Source: Zingiber officinale
Lineage: Eukaryota; Streptophyta; Magnoliopsida; Zingiberales; Zingiberaceae
Length of the DNA stretch: 64,000 bases
Direction: 5' to 3'
Assembly (NCBI RefSeq): GCF_018446385.1
Contig: NC_056002.1
Span: forward strand, 4,203,474-4,267,473
Both the position numbers and the translations under genes were made by a program. Positions 1-12,229 of this stretch are shown in pieces (positions within the stretch are counted from its first letter, which is position 1; the number at the start of each line of letters is the position of its first letter). Under the pieces are notes generated by a model. The model was not told the origin of the DNA. It made no database searches and saw nothing but the letters and a program-made list of their open reading frames with translations.

Positions 1-783
1 AACTATCATTGAACTACCGCACCAATCCCAAATTACATTTTTGGGCTCCTTCTTATTATGAGTGTGTTAGTCTCCCTGTGTTTAAGATATCGAATGTCCA
101 CTAATTAAGTGAGTTACTGACAACTCATTTAATTAATATCTAAGTCCAAGAGTAGTACCACTCAACCTTATCGTCATGTCGGACTAAGTCCACCTGCAGG
201 GTTTAACATGACAATCCTTATGAGCTCCTCTTGAGGACATTATCAACCTAGTATCTCTAGGACACAGTTTCCTTCTATAATCAACAACACACACTATAAG
301 TGATATCATTTCCCAATTTATCGGGCTTGTTGATTTATCAAACTAAATCTCACCCATTGATAAATTAAAGAAATTAATATCAAATATATGTGCTTGTTAT
401 TATATTAGGATTAAGAGCACACACTTCCATAATAACCGAGGTCTTTGTTTCTTTATAAAGTCAGTATAAAAGAAACGACCTCAAATGGTCCTACTCAATA
501 CACTCTGAGTGTACTAGTGTAATTATACAGTCAAGATAAACTGACACCTAATTACACTACGACCTTCTAATGGTTTGTTCCTTTCCATTTTGATCGTGAG
601 CTACTGTTTATAATTTATAAGGTACTGATAATATCATCTTCTGTACGTGACACCACATACTATATTATCTACAATATAAATTAATTGAACAACTACAACT
701 AAATGTAGAAAATTTGACCAAATGTGATTCTTTATTCATAATGAATGTTTACAAAGCTTAGGCTTTCAGTATACACTCCAACA
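1..783 (-). repeat. 3' LTR of the same element (partial)
   Basis: Direct repeat of 5208-5990. It ends in CCAACA at 778-783, and the other LTR end lies outside the window. Confidence 0.85.
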
Positions 784-3594
784 CATGGTTTATTACATAG
801 TCCTTTTCTAAAAATCGGTCATTGATGCTAACAATGACCTTCTGATTTTTAAGACTATAAACCTACTTTCATTTCACTAGGATAACCCACAAACAAGTGA
901 ATTCCTGTCCAACTTATCATTGTCTCTCTTCTGCATATGTGCTGGACTACCCGAATCCGAATATGCTTCGAAATAGGCTTACGCCTATTCAGCAATTCTA
1001 TATGAGTAGAGAGTTCTGACTTTAGAAGGTACTATATTCACTCCTGTTTCCAGAGTATATCCTTAAAATGATTTTGATAATATTCTTAATAACTCATCAA
1101 TCTACTTATTTCCATAAGAGTCCTATACCTTCCTTTTCCTACACCATTCTGTTGGGGTGTACCAGGTGCAGTTAGTTGGGATTGAATCCCTACTTCTGAT
1201 AAATGACTCCTAAATTCTCCCAAGAGCTACTTGCCACTACGATCTTACCGTAGTGTCTTGATACTTTTACTTTGTCGTTTCTCCACATTAGCATCGTATT
1301 CTTTGAACTAATCAAAGCACTTAGACTTGCGGCACATCAAGTAAATATATCCGTATCTCAAATAGTTGTCTATAAAATAGATGAAATATTTGAAACAACC
1401 TCTTGCATGGATGCTCATAGGATCACACAAATCAGAATGAACCAATTCCAATATATCTTTGATTCCTTACCCCTTAGACTTAAAAGCTTCTTGGTTATTT
1501 TTCCTTCCAAGTAAGACTCGTAGGTTGGAAAGATTTCCACTACTAATGAACCCAAAAGTTCATCAGCTACCAATGAATCCTACTCAAGTTAATATAACCT
1601 AGCCTTAGAAGCCAAAGATATAATTGGTTCATTTTCGAAGGTTACTTTCTCTTAAAGTTAGAAGATGTGTTACTAATTTCCATTTGTTGCATCGTGAGAG
1701 TTATTGGATTTATAAATTGCCAACCAACGTACCAGAACAGATAACTTCCCTCTTTTCCTTAATAACAACTTTGTTATTTAAAAGAGGCAGAATATCAAGT
1801 TCTTTGAATAGTTTAGAAACTGAAAACTAGTTCTTTCTAAACTTGGTGCGTAAAGACAATTACTCAAAAATCCATATTTTATTCTTATCAAAAGATAAAC
1901 ATCTCCCACTGCAACAGCTACCATTTTTACAGTAGTGCCCATGTAGACGGTGTTTTAATTTTCATTTAGTTTCCGGGTTTCCTGGAACCCTGCAATGAAT
2001 TGCGGACATGATTAATGGCATCTGTATCTACACTCCAGGTTCTGGTAGATAACACCACTAAACATGTTTCAACTAATGAATTAAATACACCTATATTGTT
2101 CTTAGTTCTAAGAAGACAGTCTACCTTAATGTCCAAGTCCTATTTCCAATCATTACAATTGGGATTACTAAGTCTTTCTTATAGTATGACTACTAGGGGA
2201 TTGACAAACATTTTAAATCCTAAGAATCACAAAAATATTTGGTCAAGATCAACTCCTTAAAATCTCCATGAATTTTGTGTATACAAAATCGAAGAGGAGA
2301 TTTTATTCATTAATTTTATTATCTCGTCAACTTTACTTTATGACGAATAAAATTAATAGTTGATCTGTCTTTGATCAAATATTTGGTCAAAACTCTTTGA
2401 ATTTAAAATAATATTGATTCCTCAAACAATATTATTTAAATTCACCAACACCTCAAACACCGTGAATTTTGCATGCCACGTTAGTGTGGACGTATACAAA
2501 TTCATCATTTGTAAGAGGAGGGTTTTACCCATTGACTATCTGGTCAATATAACTTTTTGACAAATAAAATTACCTCAAACACCATGAATCTTGTATGCCA
2601 CGTTAGTGTGGACGTATACAAATTCAAACATTTGTAAGAGGGGTTTATTAATTTTATTATATTGCCAATCTAGTTTTATGACAAATCAATAGTTGGTTTC
2701 CCTTTGGTCACACAAGTGATAGTAGTGACTCCGTTGGGGAGGATACTATTAAATGTGTCTAAGTGTATACCATTACTTGACACTAAGTCCATTAATAAGA
2801 TTATGCCCCTTCCGTTAGGAAAGATCACACGCTCTTAATTAACTTCCTATAGTCATCCAAAATTGGAAGTCTGTTCTAGTGATCCACAAATAAGCTCATC
2901 CGTTATGGAGGAAGGCACTCAGAGCCAACGCGCAAGCTTGTTTGCATCACTTACAAACCAATACTGGAGACCATGGGATTTACTTAAAAATCTCTCTCCC
3001 ACTTAGTTATTTATAAATGAGGAATTTTAACTATGATAGCCTACTAAATATGTAAACCAACATGCACACACAGCACAATATAAAAGCAATAAATAGAAAA
3101 TCTAATTTTCAACTATTATGGCTTTTATCTCTAGTTGTCCTCCGTGTGTTGTCATCCCAAGCTGCTGCCATATTTGGCCACCGCCACCGGGTCTAGCTGT
3201 CGCATCCATCTTGCTCCTAGTTCCGCTGCGCCTCTGGTCCTTAGAAGGTTCCACGCTTTGCAAGATTCGATCCGCGACATAAATAGAATTTTACATTTTT
3301 GATCCTATATTCCATAAAAGGAATGTACATGTATCTAGATCAAAAATAAAATCCTAATAAAACTAAATACAGCTCCTGCTGTATTTTATAATACAATCAT
3401 GCACACACATATAAATGCCCTTGACATGTCCAAGGGTCCAATCACACACATAATAACTAAAAGCCATAATAGTTGGATCCTGCATCCACAAAGTTACCAC
3501 ATCCTACTATTATCCTGCCTAAATTATGTATGACATGTGCATAATTAAACTAATACCAAATACATAGAAGCAAAACCCTAGCTCTGATACCAAT

Positions 3595-5990
3595 TGTTGG
3601 TTGCTACTCGGAAAACCTAGAGGTTCCACTGTACAAAAATTTTGTACAAAGGTCTGAACCTTTTCCTAGCTACCATGTGTTCATTTAAATTAAATTTTGG
3701 ATCGCCTGCGGAACTTAACATGTTTGATCCAAAACTTAATCTATTCATTCTTTTAGGTTTTGACTTGGGTCTCCTGCGAAACTTAACACGTTCGACCCAA
3801 ATCGCCTTAAGTTATTAATTCCATTAAATATTAATTTCCATAATTGGTTCCCAGTACTGACGTGGCGAGGCACATGGCCTTCTTGGATATGGGAGCAACC
3901 ACCACCGACTAGACAAAACCTTTTATAGAAAGCTAATATTTAATTTCCTAAAATAACTTTAGGTTAACCGAAAAGAACAATCAAATCACAAGGATAAATA
4001 AAATAAAAGAACACAACATCGAAAAATATATTCGAAATACTAGAACGTAAGCCTCTTGTATTTGGTATTATTTCCATAAATAACTAGTATGATGCGGAAA
4101 AGGAAAAACTACTAGTTATACCTTCTAGAAAGACCTCTTGATCTTCTATCGTATTCCTCTTCTAACCTCGGACGTTGTGTGGGCAACGATCTTCCGAGAT
4201 GAGAAACCACCAACCACCTTCTTCTCCTCCTAGCTAGGTTCGGCCACAAAAAGCTTAACCAAGGATGAAGAACAAAACACCAACCAAGCTCCAAGAGATG
4301 CTAGCTTTCTCTCCTTCTTCTTCTTCTTCTTCTCCAAGTAGTATCCGGCCGCCACAAGAGCTCCAAGCCTTTGAGAGTTTCGGCCACCACAAAGAGGAAG
4401 AGAGGAAGAGGATGGCCGGCCACTCCAAGGAATAAAAGAGGGAGAGAAAATAATAGAGGTTGTATCTCATGAAGACACTCTCACCCCTTCTTTTATATTC
4501 CTTGGCCTAGGCAAATTAGGAAATTTAATTACAATAAAATTTCCTTAATTCCCTTGACATGATTTAATTGAGAAAAATAAAATAAATTTCCCCAATTAAT
4601 CTCTAATGGACGGCCATATCAAAAGAGGTAAATTAGACAAGTTTTAATCAACAATTAAAACTTCCTAATTTGTTTCCGAAAATTTTAAAAATTAAAATTT
4701 CTCTTTAAAAATCTATTCATGGTTGATAAAAAGAAATTTCTATAATTTTAATTTTATCAACATGTGGATAATTTTAAAGAGAAAATAAAATATCTCACCA
4801 ATCTACAAATAAGGAAAGAGATCTAATATCTTTCTTTAATCTTTTATAGATCTTTTACAAGAGAGATATTTTAATTTTAATTCTCTTTAATAAATTATTT
4901 CTTCCACATAATAAAAATTAAAATTAAATTTCTTTTTTAATTTAATTTGGCCGGCCCCCACTAGCTAGGGTCGGCCACCCAATCTTATACCTAGGCCGGC
5001 CCTAGCTTGGTTCCCAAGCTAGCTTGGCCGACCCCCTATTGGTGGGTATAGAAGGTGGGTATAGGTGGGTATAGTACTCTATAAATAAGAGGCTACGATA
5101 GGGACCGAGAGGAGGAATTGGTTTTGGTCTCCCGATAAAATTAAGTATCCCGTGTTCGCCCCGAACACACAACTTAATTTTATCAATAATAACTCATTCC
5201 ACTAGAGAACTATTATTGAACTACCGCACCAATCCCAAATTACATTTTTGGGCTCCTTCTTATTATGAGTGTGTTAGTCTCCCTGTGTTTAAGATATCGA
5301 ATGTCCACTAATTAAGTGAGTTACTGACAACTCATTTAATTAATATCTTAGTCCAAGAGTAGTACCACTCAACCTTATCGTCATGTCGGACTAAGTCCAC
5401 CTGCAGGGTTTAACATGACAATCCTTATGAGCTCCTCTTGGGGACATTATCAACATAGTATCTCTAGGACACAGTTTCCTTCTATAATCAACAATACACA
5501 CTATAAGTGATACAATTTCCCAACTTATCGGGCTTATTGATTCATCGAACTAAATCTCACCCATTGATAAATTAAAGAAATAAATATCAAATATATGTGC
5601 TTGTTATTATATCAGGATTAAGAGCACACACTTCCATAATAATCGAGGTCTTTGTTTCTTTATAAAATCAGTATAAAAGAAATGACCTCAAATGGTCCTA
5701 CTCAGTACACTCTAAGTGTACTAGTGTAATTATACAGTCAAAATAAACTGATACCTAATTACACTACGACCTTCTAATGGTTTGTTCCTTTCCATTTTGG
5801 TCGTGAGCTACTGTTTATAATTTATAAGGTACTGATAACATTATCTTCTGCATGTGGCACCACATACTATGTTATCTACAGTATAAATTAATTGAACAAC
5901 TACAACTAAATGTAGACAATTTGACCAAATGTGATTCTTTATTCATAATGAATGTTTACAAAGCTTAGGCTTTCAGTATACACTCCAACA
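3595..5990 (-). repeat. 5' LTR of the 1-5990 element (2.4 kb)
   Basis: Ends are TGTTGG and CCAACA. Positions 5208-5990 repeat 1-783 base for base apart from scattered substitutions. The LTR includes a CTT-rich stretch near 4315-4335. Open frames inside it (for example at 4112-4470) are not credible genes. Confidence 0.85.
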
Positions 5991-6129
5991 GGGCACGGGT
6001 CGTGAAAGAGGAATCCATGTCCGTAATTTTTTTGTGTGAGGTGGACTAAGGTGGACGTGGCCACGCAAGGTGCCAACTTAGTCGCAATGAGTTTTCGCTG
6101 AGGAGATTCACTGCGAGAATCATAACTCT

Positions 6130-8053
6130 TAAAATTTTAATTTTTACAGACTTTGAAGTCCATCAATCAATTTCGACCAAAATCAGTTGATTGACCAAAC
6201 TACATCGAATCGACATGGGGTCATGTCCTATGTGTTTGGGCATGTCTCTTGAACATGAAAATGTCCATTAACATCATTACGATACATCATATTGAGAGCA
6301 ATAATTTTTTAAACACGATTCAACTACGAGAAATGAGGTTTGTAGGCTTAATATCAATGAAATGTAGATGACGATCATTGAAAAGTACCATATTTGAGAT
6401 TCTTGATCCCTCCCCTTCTTAATATATTAAAATTTTAATTTTTAGAGTCTCTAAAGTCCATCAGTAAGTTTTGACCAAAACTGATTGATGGATCAAACTA
6501 CATCAAATAGACATAGGGTTAAATCCTATGTGTTCGAGCTTGTCTCCTGAATTTCTAAATGCACTCTAACATCATTATAATAGATTATATTGAGTCATTG
6601 AGAGCAACTATCTTTTGAACTTGATTTGACCATCAAAAATGAGGTTTGTAGGCTCAATATAAATGAAATGTAAATGATGATTACTTAACCACACCATATT
6701 TGAGATCCTTGATCCCTCCCTTTTCTTAATATAATAAAATTTTAATTTTTACAGTCTCTAAAGTCCATCAGTTGGTTTTAACCAAAATCGGATGATGGAC
6801 CAAACTACATCGGATGAACATGGGGGCAGGTCCTATGTGTTCAGGTTTGTCTCTTGAATGTGAAAATGCCCATTAACATCATTATGATACATCGTATTGA
6901 GATAAATGATTTTTTGAACATGATTCGACCATGAGAAATGATGTTTGTAGGCTCAATATACATGAAATGTAGACAATGCTCATTGAAAAACATTATATTT
7001 GAGATCCTTGATTCCTCCCATTTCTTAATATATTAAAATTTTAATTTTTAGAGTTTCTAAAGTCCATCAACTGGTTTTAATCAAAATTGATTGATGTACC
7101 AAACTACATCGGATAGACATGGGATCAAGTCCTATGTGTTCATGCTTGTCTCCTGAATGTTTAAATGCTCTCTAACATCGTTATGATCGATCATATTGAG
7201 AGCAATGATTTTTAAACACAATTCAGCCATGAGAAATAAGGTTTGTAGGCTCAATATAAATGAAATGTAGATGATGATCACTTAACTACACCATATTTGA
7301 GATCCTTGACTCCTCCCTTTCTTAATATATTAAAATTTTAATTTTTACAGTCTCTAAGGTCCATCAGCCAATTTTGACCAAAATTTGTTGATGGGCCAAA
7401 CTACATCGGATCACACATGGGGTCAAGTTTTATGTGCTCAGGCTTGTCTCCTGAATGTCTAATGCCCTCTAAAATCATTATGATACATCGTATTGAGAGT
7501 AGTGGTTTTTTGAACATGATTCGGCCACGAGAAACGATATCATTTCATCAGTCGTCTGATACTTATATCAGTCGAATTAATCAGGGTATCAATTCGACTG
7601 GGAAGTTATTAGGAAGGGAACAAAGAATAATCGATTCGATTGATATGAAAAATCAATCGACTGGGCCAGTTTCTAAAGTAATCAAAGATGAATCGATTCA
7701 ACTGATATGAAAAATCAGTGGACTGGTTCCGTTTCTGAAGTAAACACATACGAAATGATTTGACTAATATGAAATATTAGTCAACAAGTTTCATTTCTGA
7801 AGTAAACAGATACGAATCGATTCAACTGATATAAGGATTCAGTCGACTGGCGAAGTTCTGACAGAGAAATCAATTCGACTGATATCACCATCGATTCGAC
7901 AAATGATGTCTCAAGCTCAATATAAATGATACATCGATGATGATCATTTAAGTTCCTTGATCTCTCCTCATTATTAAGATATTAAATTCATAATTTTTAG
8001 AGTTGTTAAGGTTTATTAGCCAGTTTTGATCAAAATTGACTGATGGACCAAAG
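6130..8053. repeat. Tandem array of a ~300 bp unit, with an inner ~62 bp sub-array
   Basis: The landmark AAAATTTTAATTTTTA recurs near 6136, 6429, 6737, 7035 and 7333, a spacing of about 292-308 bases. Each unit also carries 'caaactacatcgga', 'tcctatgtgttc' and 'aatgaggtttgtaggctcaatat' type blocks. From about 7540 to 7905 the unit is replaced by four ~62 bp repeats, each with a small dyad (AACTGATAT...ATCAGTCGA type). The 300 bp pattern then resumes until it is cut at 8053 by the LTR element and continues after it at 11732. The stretch 5991-6130 is single-copy sequence in which I see no gene. Confidence 0.8.
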
Positions 8054-9016
8054 TGTTGGAACCCCAAGGTTGTTTTGGTGTGATTAACAAGTTAAGTTAG
8101 GTCCTGTGTGTTTCTAACATTGTGTCTAAGTGTGCAGTAGCTTAGGAGCACAGGTAGTCGAGCGGAAGACGCAGCTAGCAAGAAGGACGGCAGTCCGAGG
8201 GACGAGGTGCTGCGGAAGAGTACACCGACGGACGAGAAGGAAGCGTGCGGTGGTTCCGAGGGACGAAAGCCGGAGCGGAAGATTGCTCGGGGAGCAAGAG
8301 ACGCAGCTAGCGAGAAGGACGGCACGCGGTGCGTACAAGGGACGAAGACTGCGGATGAGTACACCGGCGGACGAGAAGGAAACACACGGCGATTCCGAGG
8401 GACGAGAAGCCCGCTCGAGAAGACCGGAACTTGGGTTCGGGTGAGCCCTTTTCCGGATGGCAGAGATCACCCAAGCGAGCGGATCCGGAGGAGAAGAATC
8501 GCACCGAGGCGGGACTAAACCAGAGAAGAGGTCTCGGATGAAAAAGTCAACGTTTGTTGACTTTGGGCTCCGGGGCGTCCGGACCGTGAAGTTTGACCAG
8601 ATTGAGTCAATCTCGATCTGGACGTTGGGGGATAAAGTTTTATCCCCCCCAGGGCACCCGGAACCCTTCCAGGCGCCCCGGCCAAGGCTATAAATGTAGC
8701 CTTGGTCCAGAAGCTTTTTCAACGAACTCTGAATTGTAATTCCAACGCTTGTAAGCTTTAGTCTAGAGTTGAGCTTCTGTTTTCTGCACTTCAACGTTGT
8801 ACGAGGCTTCTATGCCAGAAGGAGTTTTAAAGTGAGCTTAATCTTCATTGGATTAACAACCACATCGGTTGTAACCAAGTAAACCTTTTGTGTCTCGTCT
8901 TTTTAATGCTTTATTTATGCAAGTGTTAGTTTAAAGAGTTCGAGAAGGGTTGTTGTGTTTTTTATTTTACAGGACTATCCAACAACCCCCTTATAGCTGG
9001 CCGCAACGGTCCTACA
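8054..9016 (+). repeat. 5' LTR of the gag-only element
   Basis: 963 bp. It contains a ~130 bp internal duplication built on 'acgcagctagc...gaaggacggca...gagggacga' (copies near 8170 and 8300). The matching LTR is at 10685-11731. Confidence 0.88.
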
Positions 9017-9072
9017 AGTGGTATCAAAGCCGAGACACCTCAGAAGGACTAACCACCGTCTGAAGCAACAAA

Positions 9073-10116
9073 ATGATGGTCACAGCTAGCGACTACCCAC
9101 CAGCATTCGAGGGGGAGTTTTCTTCCTGGAAGCAAAGAATGGAGGTATACCTAAACTCAGATATTGGTATTTTTCTAATAATGAAAATAGGTTATGAAGC
9201 ACCAAAGAACACGAACGGAGAAAAAATCGACATACGCCTCTGGAACGAGAAGCAACGTGACGAGTCCATGGCAAATGCTCGGGCAGAGTTTCACATTCTA
9301 AGCGCAATACCAACTAAAGATTTCGACAGAGTCGGAGAGTACAAAAGCGCGAAAGAACTTTGGGAAAAGTTCTTAAAGTTCTACGAAGAACCGGTTGAAG
9401 CCGTCTCCTCAATAGACATCGAGTCGTCATTAGAAGAATCCGAGACGGAAGAAATTACCAAGACAGCCCCAACAAACTCAATGGTCGAATTCCATCCCGA
9501 AGCCACAGAAAGCCCATCCCGGATGAGCAATGATAAAGGGAGAGAGACTTCGAAAGAAAGCAACTCGACAGGGGGAGAATCAACTATCGAAAAGGTAAGT
9601 CAGGTATGGACTCGAACTTCTGATCAATTGGTTCAATCAATTGAAAAATTGTCTGAAGAATTTTTCGAATCAGAAATTGAATCTTCGAAAAAGTTTTTTA
9701 GATTAAGAAATCTATTATTAATAGACTCCTGCAAATTAGAATTTTTGTTAAAAAATTCCTGCAAACTACAAAATATTTTTTCGAACAAATCTTGCACATT
9801 GCCGAAAGAATTTTTTATATCGCCGAAAAAAATTTTCGGATTAAAAAATCTTTTGTCAAACGAATCTTGTAAAACAGAAAAATTGCCGAAAGATTTTTTA
9901 CCTATTATTTTGCTGAAAGAATGTCGTCAAATAAAAGTATTGTCAAAAGAGTCTTGCAAGTTACAAAATATTTTGTCAAACGAATCTTGTAAACTTGAAA
10001 CATGTTTGAAAGACCTTTTACCAAATACTTCGTCAAAAGAATTTTCTACATGTTCAATATTATTTACTTTAAATCTGAAAAAGTGTGATTTAATAAGTTA
10101 TGATATATTAAAATAG
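9073..10116 (+). CDS. Gag-like open frame of the 8054-11731 element (347 aa)
   Basis: The N-terminal ~115 residues look like the Copia gag family (DUF4219/UBN2 type), with a 'PPAFEGEFSSWKQRMEVYL' start and a later 'SAKELWEKF' motif. The middle is acidic and serine-rich. The C-terminal third is low-complexity and built from degenerate repeats of the type 'L..ESCKL' (about six). No CCHC zinc knuckle is visible. The frame starts 57 bases after the 5' LTR. It belongs to a retroelement and is not a host gene. Confidence 0.7.
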   Translation: MMVTASDYPPAFEGEFSSWKQRMEVYLNSDIGIFLIMKIGYEAPKNTNGEKIDIRLWNEKQRDESMANARAEFHILSAIPTKDFDRVGEYKSAKELWEKFLKFYEEPVEAVSSIDIESSLEESETEEITKTAPTNSMVEFHPEATESPSRMSNDKGRETSKESNSTGGESTIEKVSQVWTRTSDQLVQSIEKLSEEFFESEIESSKKFFRLRNLLLIDSCKLEFLLKNSCKLQNIFSNKSCTLPKEFFISPKKIFGLKNLLSNESCKTEKLPKDFLPIILLKECRQIKVLSKESCKLQNILSNESCKLETCLKDLLPNTSSKEFSTCSILFTLNLKKCDLISYDILK

Positions 10117-10684
10117 AAATTTAAAACTTTCTGGTAAAAGCATTAGAACTATAAAATAAAAATAAATAATTTAGAAAAATTATCAAAAAGTCATTTTTGC
10201 TTAAGTTAAAAAGCTTTTTCTGAAATTAGAAATTTCTGCTTAAATGACTTAGAAAATTTATCAGTTTTTTCTTAAGTCATTTCGGTTTAAATTACTAAGA
10301 AAATCTTCAAAAGTTTCTTAAAATTTTACTGAGAATTTTTTTAAGACTGTTTCTGTGAAAATTTTTGCGAAACTTAAACTTGTGTTACTTAAGTTTTATT
10401 GATGCAATACTTAGAAATTTAACAACAGGTCTCTTAGAAATTTTGTTAAATTGAAATCAGTTTCAAAATTTTCTAAGTTTTTAACCCTTAGAGTATTTTT
10501 CTTGGAACCCCATTTTTTTGTGATCAAAGGGGGAAAAGGGAAAGTATAAGTCTAGGGGGAGGTAGATAGATTTAATTTTTTCTATCTTTTTGTACTTAAA
10601 TTACAAGTTAAGTTAATTTACTTAATTTTATGTCTATTTTAACCTTAGCTTAACTTGGGTTGATCACACCAAAAAGGGGGAGAT

Positions 10685-11731
10685 TGTTGGAACCCCAAGG
10701 TTGTTTTGGTGTGATCAACAAGTTAAGTTAGGTCCTGTGTGTTTCTAACTTTGTGTCTAAGTGTGCAGGAGCTTAGGAGCACAGGTAGTCGAGCGGAAGA
10801 CGCAGCTAGCGAGAAGGACGGCAGTCCGAGGGACGACGTACTGTAGAAGAGTACACCGGCGGACGAGAAGGAAGAGTGCGGTGGTTCCGAGGGACGAAAG
10901 CCGGAGCGGAAGATTGCTCGGGGAGCAAGAGACGCAGCTAGCGAGAAGGACGGCACGCAGTGTGTCCGAGGGACGAAGACTGCGGATGAGTACGCCGGCG
11001 GACGAGAAGAAAACACGGGGCGATTCCGAGGGACGAGAAGCCGGAGGGAAGCTCACTCGAGAAGACCAGAACTTGGGTTCGGGTGAACCCTTTTCTGGAT
11101 GGCAGAGATCGCCCAAGCGAGCGGATCCGGAGGAGAAGAACCGGACCGAGGCGGGACTGAACCAGAGAAGAGGTCCTGGACTAAAAAGTCAACATCTGTT
11201 GACTTTGGGCTCCGAGGCGCCCGGAGCAGTCCGGGGCGCCCGGAGCCCTCCAGGGTGCCCGGAACCCCTCCGGGCGCCCGGACCTTGAAGTTTGACCAGA
11301 TTGAGTCAATCTCGATCTGGACATTGGGGGATAAAGTTTTATCCCCCAGGGCACCCGGAACCCTTCCAGGCGCCCCGGCCAAGGCTATAAATATAGCCTT
11401 GGTCTAGAAACTTTTTCAACGAACTTTGAATTGTAATTCCAACGCTTGTAAGCTTTAGTCTAGAGTTGAGCTTCTGTTTTCTGCACTTCAACGTTGTACG
11501 AGGCTTCTCCGCCAGAAGGAGTTTTTAAGTGAGCTTAATCTTCCTTGGATTAACAACCACATCGGTTGTAACCAAGTAAACCTTTTGTGTCTCGTCTTTT
11601 TAATGCTTTATTTATTTGCTCTACTTTATTTATGCAAGTGTTAGTTTAAAGAGTTCGAGAAGGGTTGTTGTATTTTTTATTTTACAGGACTATCCAACAA
11701 CCCCCTTCTAGCCGGTCACAACGGTCCCACA
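10685..11731 (+). repeat. 3' LTR of the gag-only element
   Basis: 1047 bp. Compared with the 5' LTR it has extra GC-rich repeat units at about 11214-11282, including the self-complementary CCGGGCGCCCGG, and a short duplication near 11610-11635. Confidence 0.88.
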
Positions 11732-11736
11732 CAAAA

Positions 11737-11870
11737 GACATCAGATTGACATAGGACCAGTTCCTATGTTCTCGGGTTAATGCCCTAAATGTACCCATGC
11801 CTCAAACAACATTACAATACACCATATCGAGAACAATAATTTTATGAGCACTACTTTACATAACTTTTAA
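11737..11870. repeat. Remainder of the 300 bp array unit split by the LTR element
   Basis: 'acatcagattgacatagg...cctatgttctcgggtt' continues the unit broken at 8053 ('...tgatggaccaaag'). After about 11870 the pattern is lost and AT-rich sequence leads into the MULE remnant. Confidence 0.7.
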
Positions 11871-12229
11871 TTTTTACACAATACTTTACACAATCCAATA
11901 CAAAAATAATTTAGAACAACAACAAAATAATTTTACAAAATCCAATAACAATCCATTAGATTGTCCAAGTGGTGAATGTCTATCATCCATTTTTAGACAT
12001 TGCATCAAAAATATTCTAATTGCACATACCAACACTCACAATTTATCTTTACATAAAAGAACATATGAATATAGAAACATAATATAGACAACATTATATT
12101 GAGATATTTAAATGTATTTAGCAAAATATGCATATGAATATATTTAGCAAAATACACTTATATGTCCATTCATTACATTGATAAGCTTGTGTCCCAAATA
12201 CATACAAAAGATGAGCATTATCACAAAAG

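Larger units (their letters stand above)
1..5990 (-). mobile_element. LTR retrotransposon fossil, probably Copia, cut by the window edge
   Basis: Minus-strand element. The complete 5' LTR lies at 3595-5990 (TGTTGG...CCAACA on the minus strand). Next to it is a primer-binding site for initiator tRNA-Met at 3581-3592, reading TGGTATCAGAGC on the minus strand. The internal region is 784-3594. The start of the 3' LTR is at 1-783 and runs off the window. The internal region is only about 2.8 kb, is AT-rich and decayed, and shows no long open frame, so the element is broken or non-autonomous. The 783 bases shared by the two LTRs align without gaps and differ at about 29 positions by eye (about 3.7%), which suggests insertion roughly 1-2 million years ago at a grass-like rate. 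Copia is inferred from the general look of the LTR and is not proved by a reverse transcriptase. Confidence 0.8.
8054..11731 (+). mobile_element. Gag-only (non-autonomous) LTR retrotransposon
   Basis: The LTRs at 8054-9016 and 10685-11731 both run TGTTGGAACCCC...to...CA. A tRNA-Met-like primer-binding site (TGGTATCAAAGCC) follows the 5' LTR at about 9019. A polypurine tract (AAAAAGGGGGA) precedes the 3' LTR at about 10672. Flanks CAAAG (8049-8053) and CAAAA (11732-11736) fit a slightly decayed 5 bp target duplication. The element sits inside one unit of the 300 bp array. The internal region is 1.67 kb and codes only for a gag-like protein, with no protease, integrase or reverse transcriptase recognisable. 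It resembles the gag-only class described as TR-GAG. The LTRs are close in sequence apart from small length differences, so it is fairly young. Confidence 0.88.

Noticed and set aside
8126-8794. Long open frames on both strands across the LTRs (also 10757-11382)
   Set aside because: They exist because the LTR middle is GC-rich and internally repeated. They repeat in both LTRs and overlap each other on opposite strands.
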